Source: JAITVM01 sp031551135 | GTDB taxonomy: Bacteria > Bacillota > Clostridia > Lachnospirales > JAITVM01 | DNA: 64,000 nucleotides | Assembly: GCA_031551135.1 (NCBI GenBank) | Contig: JAVBOA010000026.1 | Coordinates: 1-64,000 of the forward strand | Reading direction: 5' to 3' | Shown here: positions 52,338 to 60,960 of the stretch, piece by piece | How the letters are laid out: each line of letters begins with the position of its first letter | Position numbering within the stretch: the stretch's first letter is position 1 | Translations under genes and position numbers: made by a program | The notes under the pieces: generated by a model | Seen by the model: the letters and a program-made list of their open reading frames with translations, nothing else | Told to the model about the DNA's origin: nothing | The model's database searches: none

Positions 52338-53657
52338 TTGGGCAAGAGAAATAACCTGTTTTCTAAATTTGCCTTGATTGTTTTGGGGACTGTTGGTATA
52401 TTTTTGATTTTTTCATCAATTGTGGTGTATGCTTATAAATTTAAACAACCTAAAGCTCCATTGCAACGTTTTAAAGATGAATATGGCAACGAGATTACAG
52501 AAACAGACGGAATCGATACTACGGATAAGCATTTTATGGATGCTCCGGATAGAACAAATTTTTTGGTGGTTGGTGTTGACGCAATTACAGAAGGTCTCAC
52601 GGACGTTATGTTGGTAGGATGCTTTGACACAAAAACCCAAATGATAAATCTTATGAGCATACCGAGGGATACAAAAATCGATTTAGACCCAAAAACAACT
52701 CAACGTATTAAAGAAAACGGATACGGAAACTATGAGTATATGAAAATTAATTCTGTCAATAATTTCATTGGTAAAAAAGACGGTATGGAATATGTTAAGC
52801 TGGAAGTCGAAAACCTATTGAATATTAAGATCGATTATTACGCCCTTATTAACACTAAAGCTTTTAGAGAAATTGTTGATATTTTGGGCGGCGTTAAAAT
52901 GACGCTGGACAGAAATTATTTTTATGAAGACCCATTGCAGGATTTGTATATAAACCTCAAAGCAGGAGAGCAGATTTTGGATGGTGATGCCGCCGAAGGC
53001 TTGGTTAGGTACAGAAACGATTATATTCGCGGCGACGAAGACCGTATCGAAGTTCAGCAACGTTTTATGAAAGAACTTTTCTCGCAGGCGCTTAATAAGG
53101 ATAATATTATAAAAAACGCTCCGGCACTTTTGGATCAAATGTTAAAATATGTCCGTACAGATTTCAATGTTTTGGACGCGCCGCCGTATTTGCAATATAT
53201 AGACGCAATCAAAGGTGAAAATTTTCATTTTTATACAATGCCGGGTGCCGGTGAAACAGTTGTCGGCGACGATGGAAAAGATGTTTCGTATTTCTTTTAT
53301 GACAGGCAAAAGACAAATGAATTGGTGTCAAATATTTTTTACGGAAGTACTGTGAAGAGCACGGCGAATAATAATATCAACGCAAATTCGAAAAATGCGG
53401 AAATTGTTGTTTTAAACGGCTCCGGAGTAAAAAATGCAGCGGGTGACAAGCAAATTGAGCTTATTGGAGAAGGATTTAATGTAACCGGAATTGGAACTTA
53501 TGACGGAGTGCAGCAGAAGCAAACTCGAATTTTTGTAAAATCATTAACTACAGGCTATGATTTGCTGCCGTATTTTAATGATGCTAAAGTCGAGCTTGAT
53601 ACGATTAATATAACGAGTAATTCTGATATAGTAATTGTTTTAGGAACGAACGAATAA
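52338..53657 (+). CDS. LytR-CpsA-Psr (LCP) family glycopolymer ligase
   Basis: 439 residues. One N-terminal membrane helix (FALIVLGTVGIFLIFSSIVVYAY) precedes the LCP catalytic domain: NFLVVGVDA, MLVGCFDTKTQMINLMSIPRDTKI with the Arg-Asp pair, and GLVRYRNDYIRGDEDRIEVQQRF with the Arg cluster that binds the polyprenyl pyrophosphate. A C-terminal LytR_C domain (IVVLNGSGVKNAAG...) follows. It transfers teichoic acid or other glycopolymers onto peptidoglycan outside the membrane. TTG start with AGGAGGGG. Confidence 0.93.
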   Translation: MGKRNNLFSKFALIVLGTVGIFLIFSSIVVYAYKFKQPKAPLQRFKDEYGNEITETDGIDTTDKHFMDAPDRTNFLVVGVDAITEGLTDVMLVGCFDTKTQMINLMSIPRDTKIDLDPKTTQRIKENGYGNYEYMKINSVNNFIGKKDGMEYVKLEVENLLNIKIDYYALINTKAFREIVDILGGVKMTLDRNYFYEDPLQDLYINLKAGEQILDGDAAEGLVRYRNDYIRGDEDRIEVQQRFMKELFSQALNKDNIIKNAPALLDQMLKYVRTDFNVLDAPPYLQYIDAIKGENFHFYTMPGAGETVVGDDGKDVSYFFYDRQKTNELVSNIFYGSTVKSTANNNINANSKNAEIVVLNGSGVKNAAGDKQIELIGEGFNVTGIGTYDGVQQKQTRIFVKSLTTGYDLLPYFNDAKVELDTINITSNSDIVIVLGTNE

Positions 53658-53671
53658 TTAAATTATATTTT

Positions 53672-53699
53672 AAGGCATAAATATTTGTATTTATGCCTT
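53672..53699 (+). terminator. LCP gene terminator
   Basis: AAGGCATAAATA pairs perfectly with TATTTATGCCTT, followed by TGTTGTTGT. Confidence 0.75.
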
Positions 53700-53714
53700 T
53701 GTTGTTGTATAATG

Positions 53715-53747
53715 TAACGTAAGTTCGACAAAGTCGAACTTACGTTA
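53715..53747. repeat. Perfect 15-bp-arm palindrome
   Basis: TAACGTAAGTTCGAC and GTCGAACTTACGTTA flank AAA. A TATAAT hexamer (53708-53713) lies just upstream. No T-run follows, so it is not a simple terminator. Confidence 0.8.
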
Positions 53748-53922
53748 TGAGTATAAAATTGAGTGCTTTTTGCTCAATTTTGTACGAATATTCAATTATA
53801 GTAAAAAAAGTTTTGATTATCGGAATATTTTTTTGATACTAATGTTTTTATATTCTGCTTTCTCTGATTTCGTCTTGATTTCTAATACTTTTAAAATAAT
53901 GAAATTAAGCCGAAAATAATTA

Positions 53923-53951
53923 TTGACACATAAATTTAAAGCTGATATAAT
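53923..53951 (+). promoter_or_regulatory. Consensus promoter of tRNA-Asp
   Basis: TTGACA (53923-53928), exactly 17 bp, TATAAT (53946-53951). Confidence 0.9.
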
Positions 53952-53981
53952 CTTTAATTGTCGGAACAAATTAATCTGTCC

Positions 53982-54055
53982 GGTCCAGTAGCTCAGTTGG
54001 TTAGAGTGCCGGCCTGTCACGCCGGAGGTCGAGGGTTCGAGCCCCTTCTGGATCG
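53982..54055 (+). tRNA. tRNA-Asp (anticodon GTC)
   Basis: Acceptor GGTCCAG/CTGGATC (one G-U), D-arm GCTCAGTTGGTTAGAGT, anticodon stem-loop CCGGC-CTGTCAC-GCCGG (GTC), T-arm GAGGGTTCGAGCCCCTT, discriminator G. CCA not encoded. A T-run follows. Confidence 0.97.
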
Positions 54056-54195
54056 TTTTTTAATCGAAATCTTTTTGGGATTTCTTTTTTTTTGCTCTGT
54101 TTGTGAATTTTGTTTTTCATGATAAAAAATCAAACTGTTAAAACTGATGTAAATGTTGTTGAACATATTTTATATTTATAAGGTGGATATTTTAA

Positions 54196-55548
54196 ATGAC
54201 TAAGAAATTTATTTTGGTTTTGTGTTTTTTATTTTGTATGCCTAATCTAATTTTTGCAGCCCAAATCGAGGAGATTTCTGCAAAATCCGCTATGCTGGTT
54301 GACCAAAAAACCGGAAAGGTTTTGCATGCAAAAAACGAACATGAAAGAGTTTTTCCGGCCAGCACAACAAAAATTTTAACAGCGATTTTGGCTATGGAAT
54401 ATTTGGACATGGACGAGCTTTATGTTGTCGGTAGGGAAATAAATGATATCCCGTTAGATTCCAGCAAAGCCGGACATGTTGTCGGTGAGAGTATTATCGG
54501 ATTGAATTTGATACGCGGTCTCATTATTCCATCCGGTAACGAGACGGCGTGTGTTGTAGCGATGCAGGTTGCAAAAAAAGCCTCGGGACAGGACTTAAAT
54601 TACGCACAGGCCGAGCAGTATTTTTCTGATATGATGAACGAAAAGGCAAAGGAATTGGGCGCGCTGGATTCGAATTTTGTAAATCCGCATGGTTACCATA
54701 ATGAAAACCACTATACAACTGCTTATGATATGACATTGATTGCGCGCGAAGCAATGAACAATGAAGTGATTCGCGATATTGTGAAAGAAAAATCTTTCGT
54801 CGGCAACGGCGCAGGCGACAAAAAAACGGATGACTTAATTACGAATGACTATTCTTGGAATTCGCATAATTTATTATTGAATAGCAATGAATATTCATAT
54901 CCTTATGCAAACGGAATAAAGACCGGTTTTACTAACGAAGCCGGATCTTCGGTTGTTGCATCGGCAGAAAAAGACGGTAAATTTTTTATCGCAACGGTTT
55001 TTTTCTCACCGGAACCGGGAAGATGGATTGACTCGAAAAATTTATTCGAGTTTGGTTTCGATAATTTCAATTATGAAACTTTAGTCGGAAAATTAGCTCC
55101 GGTCAGCAATATGGTTTTGGATAAGCCGCTGTTGGGCCAAAGTGAGGATATGGAACTTGTGGCCGAAAATGAGTTTGTCGGGCTTTTTAGCAAGGAAGAA
55201 ATGCAGAAAATAACAAATAATATAACGATTAATCCCGAAAATCTAGTGACTGTGGAAAATTCAGAATCTACTTTAAAGACTCCGCTGAAAAAAGGCGATT
55301 TAGTCGGCTCCGTTGTTTATACATTGGACGGTCAAGAAGTATTTAAAACAAATTTATTGGCCGGTCAAGATGCCGAACGCCGTACAATTGTCACCGATAT
55401 CAAATATTATTTTAATCTGGCAAAAACAAACGCTTTTACATTAAAAGCCGTTCCATATTGGGGCGGCGGAATTTTGTTTATTGCGTTAGTAGTTTTTATA
55501 ATCTCCAAAATCAAAAAAGGCGGTCGAAAAGGTTACGGATATTATTAA
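54196..55548 (+). CDS. D-alanyl-D-alanine carboxypeptidase (DacF/PBP5 type)
   Basis: 450 residues. Signal peptide (FILVLCFLFCMPNLIFAA), peptidase S11 domain with active-site PASTTKIL (SxxK, about residue 54), SGN motif (PSGNETAC) and KTG (NGIKTGFTNEAG), a C-terminal PBP5-like beta domain, then a hydrophobic anchor (GGGILFIALVVFIISKI) and a basic tail. It trims the terminal D-Ala of peptidoglycan stems. It differs from typical PBP5 in ending with a true membrane helix. AAGGTGG precedes the ATG. Confidence 0.94.
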   Translation: MTKKFILVLCFLFCMPNLIFAAQIEEISAKSAMLVDQKTGKVLHAKNEHERVFPASTTKILTAILAMEYLDMDELYVVGREINDIPLDSSKAGHVVGESIIGLNLIRGLIIPSGNETACVVAMQVAKKASGQDLNYAQAEQYFSDMMNEKAKELGALDSNFVNPHGYHNENHYTTAYDMTLIAREAMNNEVIRDIVKEKSFVGNGAGDKKTDDLITNDYSWNSHNLLLNSNEYSYPYANGIKTGFTNEAGSSVVASAEKDGKFFIATVFFSPEPGRWIDSKNLFEFGFDNFNYETLVGKLAPVSNMVLDKPLLGQSEDMELVAENEFVGLFSKEEMQKITNNITINPENLVTVENSESTLKTPLKKGDLVGSVVYTLDGQEVFKTNLLAGQDAERRTIVTDIKYYFNLAKTNAFTLKAVPYWGGGILFIALVVFIISKIKKGGRKGYGYY

Positions 55549-55721
55549 TTAGATTGACTCTTGTTTAAAAACAATGCTGTTTTCTATTTGGGAATCTGAA
55601 CTTTGTGTATAATACTTTCAGCTCCCTGAACTTATGTTTATTATTCTATGGCTCGAGAGCTGAAGATTAATGCTGTTCAGAGAGCTATTTTTTTGAGAAG
55701 ATTTGATTCTTTAAATACGTA

Positions 55722-55756
55722 TATATTTTTTTCTATCCTTTATAATGAAAATAATA
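55722..55756. mobile_element. MITE right-end remnant
   Basis: ATTTTTTTCTATCCTTTATAATG then AAAATAATA, the family right end, followed by TAA. It lies just upstream of the next gene's ribosome site; the left end is not recognisable. Confidence 0.5.
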
Positions 55757-55773
55757 TAAGGAAGGTGAATATT

Positions 55774-57015
55774 ATGGATTCAAAATTAAAGCGTATAATT
55801 TTCATAATGTTGCGAATTGCCGCAAGTCTTTTTATCGCGTACGTCTTTTATATTATCTGGGCTATAATTGCAGAGGATATGTATTATGATAACTATTATG
55901 GCCCTCTGGATTATTTAGGTGCTTCTTGGAATGGTTCCCATACGATAGCAATAATCTGTATCGGAATATATATAATTACTTTGTTTTTCATATGGAAATT
56001 GCTTAAGCTTAAATGGCGCCTTATAGTAACGGGTTCTATCTTTATTTTTGTTATCTGCTGCGGAATATTTTACGTGTATCAAAAGGATATGCTCGAAATA
56101 CGTGCATTGGGAGAATCGGGAGATGAAATCAATCTAAGGGATTATGAACCTTTTTGTGAAAACACTCTAGCGAAAAGCCTTGATGAAGAGTCGTCATTAA
56201 TTCTTCAAAATCATCTGCCGCGTATGGATGGCGCAACTGCGCTTTATCCTCTTTATTCTGCATTCGCCCGCGCGACATATCCAGAAGCGGTATATTTCGT
56301 CTATGGAGAAAACAGTGCTGTTGATTGCTCGAGAACTTCCGGTGCATTTAACAGTTTGCTCAAGGGAACTGCCGATGTAATATTTCTTATGGGCATTTCA
56401 GATGAACAGCGTAAACAGGCTGATGAGCTTGGCTTAGAATTGACGCTGACACCAATAGGGAAAGAGGGATTTGTTTTCTTTGTTAATAAGGCAAATTCCA
56501 TGAAAAATCTGTCTGTCGAAAATATTAAAGGTATTTATTCCGGCAAAATAAAAAACTGGCATGAGCTTGGCGCTGGAAATAGAGAGATACTTGCATATCA
56601 AAGACCGGAAGCTTCGGGAAGTCAAATAATGCTCAGAGAAATTATGGGAGATACGCCGATTGTCGAAGTACCCGAAAAAGATAATTATTATTTAATGATG
56701 GATATGTACAAGGCTGTAGCTTACAAAAACCACAAAAATGCCTTAGGATATTCATTTCTATTTTATATACGGGATATGATTGCAGAAAATAAAATTAAGT
56801 TTCTTTCGATAGACGGAGTTGAACCTGTAGCAGCAAATATCGCAAGCGGAGATTATCCCTTTGCACATGATTTTTATGCAATTACTGCTACGCGGCAGTA
56901 CACGACGGACGACGAAAAGGCGCGTGCTGATAACACACAAAAACTTATTGAATGGATACTTTCCTCCCAAGGTCAAAGCCTTGTTGAAAAAACGGGATAT
57001 GTACCACTTTCATAA
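55774..57015 (+). CDS. Membrane-anchored PstS-like substrate-binding protein
   Basis: 413 residues. The N-terminal about 110 residues hold three membrane segments, then an extracytoplasmic phosphate-binding-protein-like domain: MDGATALYPLYSAFARATYP, SRTSGAFNSLLKGTADVIF, GKEGFVFFVNKAN, NIKGIYSGKIKNWHELG and ASGSQIMLREIMG, the recurring landmarks of PstS. It lacks a signal peptide or lipobox; the membrane segments tether it. No pstCAB genes are adjacent, so it may be a sensor or scavenger rather than part of a transporter. I chose ATG 55774, with GGAAGGTG upstream; the frame from 55648 crosses a MITE remnant. Confidence 0.82.
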   Translation: MDSKLKRIIFIMLRIAASLFIAYVFYIIWAIIAEDMYYDNYYGPLDYLGASWNGSHTIAIICIGIYIITLFFIWKLLKLKWRLIVTGSIFIFVICCGIFYVYQKDMLEIRALGESGDEINLRDYEPFCENTLAKSLDEESSLILQNHLPRMDGATALYPLYSAFARATYPEAVYFVYGENSAVDCSRTSGAFNSLLKGTADVIFLMGISDEQRKQADELGLELTLTPIGKEGFVFFVNKANSMKNLSVENIKGIYSGKIKNWHELGAGNREILAYQRPEASGSQIMLREIMGDTPIVEVPEKDNYYLMMDMYKAVAYKNHKNALGYSFLFYIRDMIAENKIKFLSIDGVEPVAANIASGDYPFAHDFYAITATRQYTTDDEKARADNTQKLIEWILSSQGQSLVEKTGYVPLS

Positions 57016-57055
57016 TTTATTAAGCTATAGCAATTTCATGGTTGACTTGCCATTA

Positions 57056-57166
57056 TACTATTTCCCTTTTAAAGAATAGAAAAAAATATTTCATTCCGCG
57101 CTTGAAGCGTTGCGCGGAACGCTTCGCTGTGAAAATTTTTTTCTACAAATCAAATGGGAATTAGTA
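57056..57166 (+). mobile_element. MITE-like element, long form
   Basis: 111 bp, TACTATTTCCC...GGGAATTAGTA, flanked by TTA (57053-57055, 57167-57169), almost identical to copies 1 and 3. The interval 57016-57341 (326 bp) also holds the promoter TTGATT (57218-57223), 16 bp, TATAAT (57240-57245); nothing else is seen. Confidence 0.87.
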
Positions 57167-57217
57167 TTACATGCCGGAAAATGGTTAAACGATTTATTCC
57201 CAAAAAAATATAATTGC

Positions 57218-57245
57218 TTGATTTCTAGGAATTTTTTGGTATAAT
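57218..57245 (+). promoter_or_regulatory. Promoter of the pRiA4b-ORF3-like gene
   Basis: TTGATT, 16 bp, TATAAT, about 95 bases before the start codon. Confidence 0.65.
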
Positions 57246-57341
57246 AGAAAACAATAAAAGCTTGTTTAAGACGTTTGATACAAATTTCTATTATTAGCAC
57301 GAATTTTCAACGAAGCTGAATTAAAAATTGGAGTGATAATT

Positions 57342-57989
57342 ATGGCGGCTTCAAATGGTAATTGCTTTATCTGCGGAAAGACTACCGGTAAAATAGCGAT
57401 TAAAAACCATATCATGAAAGAACACAATAGCGGCAACGAATCTTGCTATCTCCTCAAGGCTGAAGGAGCATACGACAAAGATTTCTGGCTATTTTTTACT
57501 GTACCTATTAATGCGACTTTGACTGCTGTGGATGGATTTTTGCGCGATATTTGGTGTGAATGCTGCGGGCATTTGAGTGCGTTTCGAATGGGTGGCCGCG
57601 AATTGGGTGAAAGACAAAAACTCTCATCATTAAAGATTGGCGATAATTTTTTGTACGAATACGACTTTGGTTCAACAACAGAAATAATAATTACAGTTGT
57701 TGATAAAATTTCAAGAGAGAAGCTCAAGGAAAAGGTGCAATTACTTGCAAGAAACGCTCCGCCGCAGGAAACTTGCATGCAATGCGGCGCACCGGCCACA
57801 ATAGTGGATTCTTGGGAAGGTGACCTGCTTTGCGAAGAATGCGCTAAAGAAGTCGAAGACGAAGATGCTATAATGCCGATAGTAAATTCGCCTCGAATAG
57901 GTGAGTGCGCCTATGACGGAGAGCTGGATATTTGGACATTTGACCCAAATGGGCCTTTTCCACAACCACAAATATCAAAATCAAGATGA
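57342..57989 (+). CDS. pRiA4b ORF3-like protein with zinc-binding cysteine pairs
   Basis: 215 residues. The N-terminus has a zinc-finger-like CFICGKTTG...HIMKEH. The middle matches the plasmid pRiA4b ORF-3-like fold (FLYEYDFGSTTEIIITVVD). Two more cysteine pairs follow (CMQCGAP...CEEC), and an acidic linker leads to a Pro-rich end. Such domains accompany mobile DNA or act as stand-alone cytoplasmic proteins; function unknown. ATG 57342 follows GGAGTG. It is monocistronic, with its own promoter and terminator. Confidence 0.75.
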   Translation: MAASNGNCFICGKTTGKIAIKNHIMKEHNSGNESCYLLKAEGAYDKDFWLFFTVPINATLTAVDGFLRDIWCECCGHLSAFRMGGRELGERQKLSSLKIGDNFLYEYDFGSTTEIIITVVDKISREKLKEKVQLLARNAPPQETCMQCGAPATIVDSWEGDLLCEECAKEVEDEDAIMPIVNSPRIGECAYDGELDIWTFDPNGPFPQPQISKSR

Positions 57990-58014
57990 GCCGTATCCTT
58001 CTGAGAAAGAATAT

Positions 58015-58056
58015 AAAGACCTAAATTGCTGAACAGAACAGCATTTTAGGTCTTTT
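58015..58056. terminator. Bidirectional terminator
   Basis: AAAGACCTAAATTGCTG (58015-58031) pairs, with one bulge, with CAGCATTTTAGGTCTTTT (58039-58056), between convergent genes. Confidence 0.82.
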
Positions 58057-58107
58057 AGATTTCTACATAATACTTATTTTACTTTAATTTGCAGAGCAAC
58101 AGTTTTA

Positions 58108-58593
58108 TCAGAAATTATTCCTACGCTCCATCAAAATTACGTTATGCCAATTTCCAAAACGGTCGCGGGCTATTTTTTCGCGGTAGCCGATTTTTCGAAA
58201 ATTAAATTTTTCATGTAATTTTATGCTGGGAACATTTTCTTCAAAAATAATTGATTGCAATGACCAAAAACCATTTTTTTCAGATTCTTCGATAAGTGCG
58301 TTTAGAAGCATAGAGCCTACACCTTTGGATTTATAGCCGTCGGATATATAAATACTCAATTCTGCCGCGCCCCAGTATGCTTTTTTTGCAGAAATCGGCG
58401 TGAGAGCTGCCCAACCAATAATTTTTTCGTTTTCCTCAATAACTAACCGGCAAATTTTTACATGCGCCGAATCCCATTTTTCAAATTCAGGTAATTCATT
58501 GTCAAAAGTCGAAATCAAATTATCTATTCCCATTTTATAGATTTCCATTATCTGATTCCAGTCCGAATTTTTCATTTCTCTGATTTTATACAA
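58108..58593 (-). CDS. GNAT-family N-acetyltransferase (phosphinothricin-acetyltransferase type)
   Basis: 161 residues with GNAT landmarks: YKIREMKNSDWNQIMEIYKMGI at the start, IIGWAALTPIS, the acetyl-CoA loop GYKSKGVGSMLLNALIEE, and the end FNFRKIGYREKIARDRFGNWHNVILMERR, typical of the Pat/YwnH group. It would acetylate a small amine or amino-acid analogue. TTG start; the ribosome site AGGAGA lies inside the last codons of lexA, so the two genes are cotranscribed and coupled, suggesting damage-induced expression. Confidence 0.85.
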   Translation of the reverse strand: MYKIREMKNSDWNQIMEIYKMGIDNLISTFDNELPEFEKWDSAHVKICRLVIEENEKIIGWAALTPISAKKAYWGAAELSIYISDGYKSKGVGSMLLNALIEESEKNGFWSLQSIIFEENVPSIKLHEKFNFRKIGYREKIARDRFGNWHNVILMERRNNF

Positions 58594-58595
58594 TG

Positions 58596-59204
58596 TCAGA
58601 ATCTCCTAAACAGGCCGATAACTTTGCCGGAAATATTTAAATCATCAACAAAAATCGGCTCATAAGCCGGGTTTTCCGGTTGCAGCTTAAAGCAGTCTTC
58701 GAGTTTATAAAATGTCTTAACTGTGGCTACATCATCGATTAATGCAACGACTATATCTCCGTTATTCGCAGTCGATTGTTTGCGGACAAGAACTAAATCC
58801 TTATCCATAATACCTGCATTTATCATGGAATCGCCTTGAATTTTTAGCATAAATACTTCATCATCTTTGACATATTCAGAAGGAATCGGAAAATAATCTT
58901 CGGTATTTTGCAAAGCAAGTATTGGTATTCCGGCAGTAACTTTACCGATAATAGGAACATTTACATAATCGTCTGGACTTGTATAAAAACCCACTTCTAA
59001 AATTTCAATAGAGCGGTTTTTCAGCGGCGAACGTTTGATGAACCCTTTTTTTTCTAACGCGGTTAAATGTAAATGAACTGTCGAAGTAGATTTTAAATTC
59101 ATTGATTTGCAAATTTCTCTAACAGAAGGCGGATAGCCGTTTTTTCTAATCTCTTTTTTCAGAAGTTCATAAATTTCAAGTTGTTTGTCAGTTAATTCAT
59201 GCAT
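58596..59204 (-). CDS. lexA: LexA SOS repressor
   Basis: 202 residues. A winged-helix DNA-binding domain (LTDKQLEIYELLKKEIRKNGYPPSVREICKSMNLKSTSTVHLHL) is followed by the S24 autoprotease domain: cleavage site Ala-Gly in KVTAGIPI, catalytic Ser in IQGDSMINAGI and Lys in DVATVKTFY. It represses SOS genes until RecA filaments trigger self-cleavage. AAGGGGTG precedes the ATG. A LexA-like box overlaps the -35 of its own promoter. Confidence 0.96.
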   Translation of the reverse strand: MHELTDKQLEIYELLKKEIRKNGYPPSVREICKSMNLKSTSTVHLHLTALEKKGFIKRSPLKNRSIEILEVGFYTSPDDYVNVPIIGKVTAGIPILALQNTEDYFPIPSEYVKDDEVFMLKIQGDSMINAGIMDKDLVLVRKQSTANNGDIVVALIDDVATVKTFYKLEDCFKLQPENPAYEPIFVDDLNISGKVIGLFRRF

Positions 59205-59279
59205 AAAAACACCCCTTATAATTTTGAAATATTACTATATAAATGAAAGAGTAATCGTTAGAAAAACTTTGCCTAATTT

Positions 59280-59319
59280 ATTGTACCACATAACTAAATT
59301 ATTTTCAAACAAATGTTCT
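59280..59319 (-). promoter_or_regulatory. lexA promoter with LexA box
   Basis: Minus strand: TTGAAA (59308..59303), 17 bp, TACAAT (59285..59280). AGAACATTTGTTTG (59319..59306) differs from the Gram-positive box GAAC-N4-GTTC by one base and overlaps the -35 end. Confidence 0.7.
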
Positions 59320-59418
59320 TGTTAAAGAAATATTTTTTTCAATCGAAACCAGTTAAAAATTGCTATAGAAATCTTTTGTAATATATCGGCATTTATAATT
59401 TTTGTAATCAAAATATTT

Positions 59419-59447
59419 TTGAAATTAATTTTTGTTCGAGGTATAAT
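59419..59447 (+). promoter_or_regulatory. trpS promoter
   Basis: TTGAAA, 17 bp, TATAAT. The leader is only about 30 nt, too short for a T-box. Confidence 0.78.
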
Positions 59448-59482
59448 ATAATTTAATAGTATAAGATACATTGGGAGGAAAT

Positions 59483-60478
59483 ATGGACAAAAAAATTATT
59501 TTTAGCGGAATGCAGCCGACTTCATTGCCGCATTTGGGAAATTATTTAGGAGCAATAAAAAATTGGGTTAAAGAGCAAGAAAATTATAATTGCTTATTTT
59601 GCGTTGTTGATATGCATTCGCTCACAGTGCGTCAAGAACCTGCAGTTCTTCGAAAAAACAGCAGAGATTTAGTTTTGCTTTATATAGCTTGCGGTTTAGA
59701 CCCTGTAAAAAATATTATTTATTATCAATCGCATGTTCCGGCGCACGCAGAATTGGCTTGGATTTTAAATTGCTATACTTATATGGGTGAGCTTAATAGA
59801 ATGACACAATTCAAAGATAAATCCCAAAAATTTGAAAACAATATAAATGTCGGACTTTTTGAATATCCGGTGCTAATGGCCGCTGATATACTTTTGTTCC
59901 AAACAGATTTAGTTCCTGTCGGTGAAGACCAGCGTCAGCATTTGGAATTGAGCCGCGATATCGCTATTAGATTTAATAATATTTACGGCGATGTTTTTAA
60001 AGTTCCCGAGCCGTATATTTCGCAAGTCGGTTCAAAAATCATGGGGCTTGCCGACCCTACTAAGAAAATGTCAAAGTCTGACACGGACAACGAAAACAAT
60101 ACAATATTTTTATTGGATGACCCGAAAAGAATCGCTTCTAAAATAAAAAGAGCGGTTACTGATTCGGATAATGAAATTCGTTATACCGCAGAAAAACCGG
60201 GCATTAAGAATTTGATTGATATTTATATGACGATAACGGGAAAAAGCGTAGCGGAAGCGGAAAAGGAATTTTCGGGAATGGGATATGGAACATTTAAGGA
60301 GATAATCGCAGAAGCCGTTGTTGAGGAGGTTTCAAAAATTCAAGAAAAATATTTAGAGTTAAGTAAAAACAAAGATTATATCGATAATATAATAAAGGAC
60401 AATACTGAAAAAGCTAATTATCTTGCTTCTAAAACTCTAAATAAGGTTAAGAAAAAAATTGGTTTTGCCGCAAAATAA
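59483..60478 (+). CDS. trpS: Tryptophanyl-tRNA synthetase
   Basis: 331 residues, class I. FSGMQPTSLPHLGNYLGAIKNW holds the HIGH-type motif, MTQFKDKSQK and GEDQRQHLELSRDIA are typical, and KKMSKS closes the active site. ATG 59483 has GGGAGG; the frame is open to 59471. Confidence 0.97.
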   Translation: MDKKIIFSGMQPTSLPHLGNYLGAIKNWVKEQENYNCLFCVVDMHSLTVRQEPAVLRKNSRDLVLLYIACGLDPVKNIIYYQSHVPAHAELAWILNCYTYMGELNRMTQFKDKSQKFENNINVGLFEYPVLMAADILLFQTDLVPVGEDQRQHLELSRDIAIRFNNIYGDVFKVPEPYISQVGSKIMGLADPTKKMSKSDTDNENNTIFLLDDPKRIASKIKRAVTDSDNEIRYTAEKPGIKNLIDIYMTITGKSVAEAEKEFSGMGYGTFKEIIAEAVVEEVSKIQEKYLELSKNKDYIDNIIKDNTEKANYLASKTLNKVKKKIGFAAK

Positions 60479-60543
60479 TTTCTTTGTAAAACCGCTTAAT
60501 TAGTATTGCACAAATAAAAACACATAATTAGGAGGTTAATTAC

Positions 60544-60915
60544 ATGGAAAGTAAAAATTGCGCCAAGTGCGGCAGGCTGTACTCATCTTTTGGCTCACCG
60601 ATTTGTAATTCCTGCAAAGCGGAAGAAGAAGAGACTTTTTTGAAAGTAAAAGAATATATCGATGAGAACCCGAGCAATGATTTGAAAACAATCGAGTGTG
60701 AAACAGGAGTTTCGGCTCGTAAAATTTTGAAATATATAAAAGACGGACGAATAGTTATTACAAAAGGAATCAGCGGCGAGGTTAAATGCGATCAATGCGG
60801 AAAGCCGATAAGCAGCGGTAGGTATTGCGATAGATGTGTTTTGAAAATACAAGCTGTTGCAGAGGAATTGAAAGTTAAAAAAACTCCGACGATTAAAATG
60901 CATAGCAGAAATTAA
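60544..60915 (+). CDS. YvyF/TIGR03826-like flagellar-region zinc protein
   Basis: 123 residues. An N-terminal zinc ribbon (CAKCGRLYSSFGSPICNSC), a helical region (FLKVKEYIDENPSNDLKTIECETGVSARKILKYIKDGR) resembling a small winged-helix or MerR-like segment, then a second ribbon (CDQCGKPISSGRYCDRC). This matches small proteins found in Firmicutes flagellar operons (YvyF-type), but no flagellar genes are next to it here. AGGAGG precedes the ATG. Function unknown. Confidence 0.75.
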   Translation: MESKNCAKCGRLYSSFGSPICNSCKAEEEETFLKVKEYIDENPSNDLKTIECETGVSARKILKYIKDGRIVITKGISGEVKCDQCGKPISSGRYCDRCVLKIQAVAEELKVKKTPTIKMHSRN

Positions 60916-60928
60916 AAAACTTTCTCAT

Positions 60929-60952
60929 GAAGCGGCGTATTTACGCCGCTTC
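60929..60952. terminator. Hairpin after the YvyF-like gene
   Basis: GAAGCGGCG pairs perfectly with CGCCGCTTC; no clear T-run, and a short MITE begins eight bases later. Confidence 0.65.
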
Positions 60953-60960
60953 AAAGCTTA

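Larger units (their letters stand above)
53658..53981. other. Intergenic run of three hairpins before tRNA-Asp
   Basis: 324 bp: the LCP terminator (53672-53699), a perfect 33-bp palindrome (53715-53747), a third hairpin AAAATTGAG/CTCAATTTT (53755-53781), and the tRNA-Asp promoter. No gene seen. Confidence 0.65.

Noticed and set aside
59448..59482. T-box leader upstream of trpS
   Set aside because: The distance from the promoter to the start codon is too short, and no T-box motif or terminator is present.
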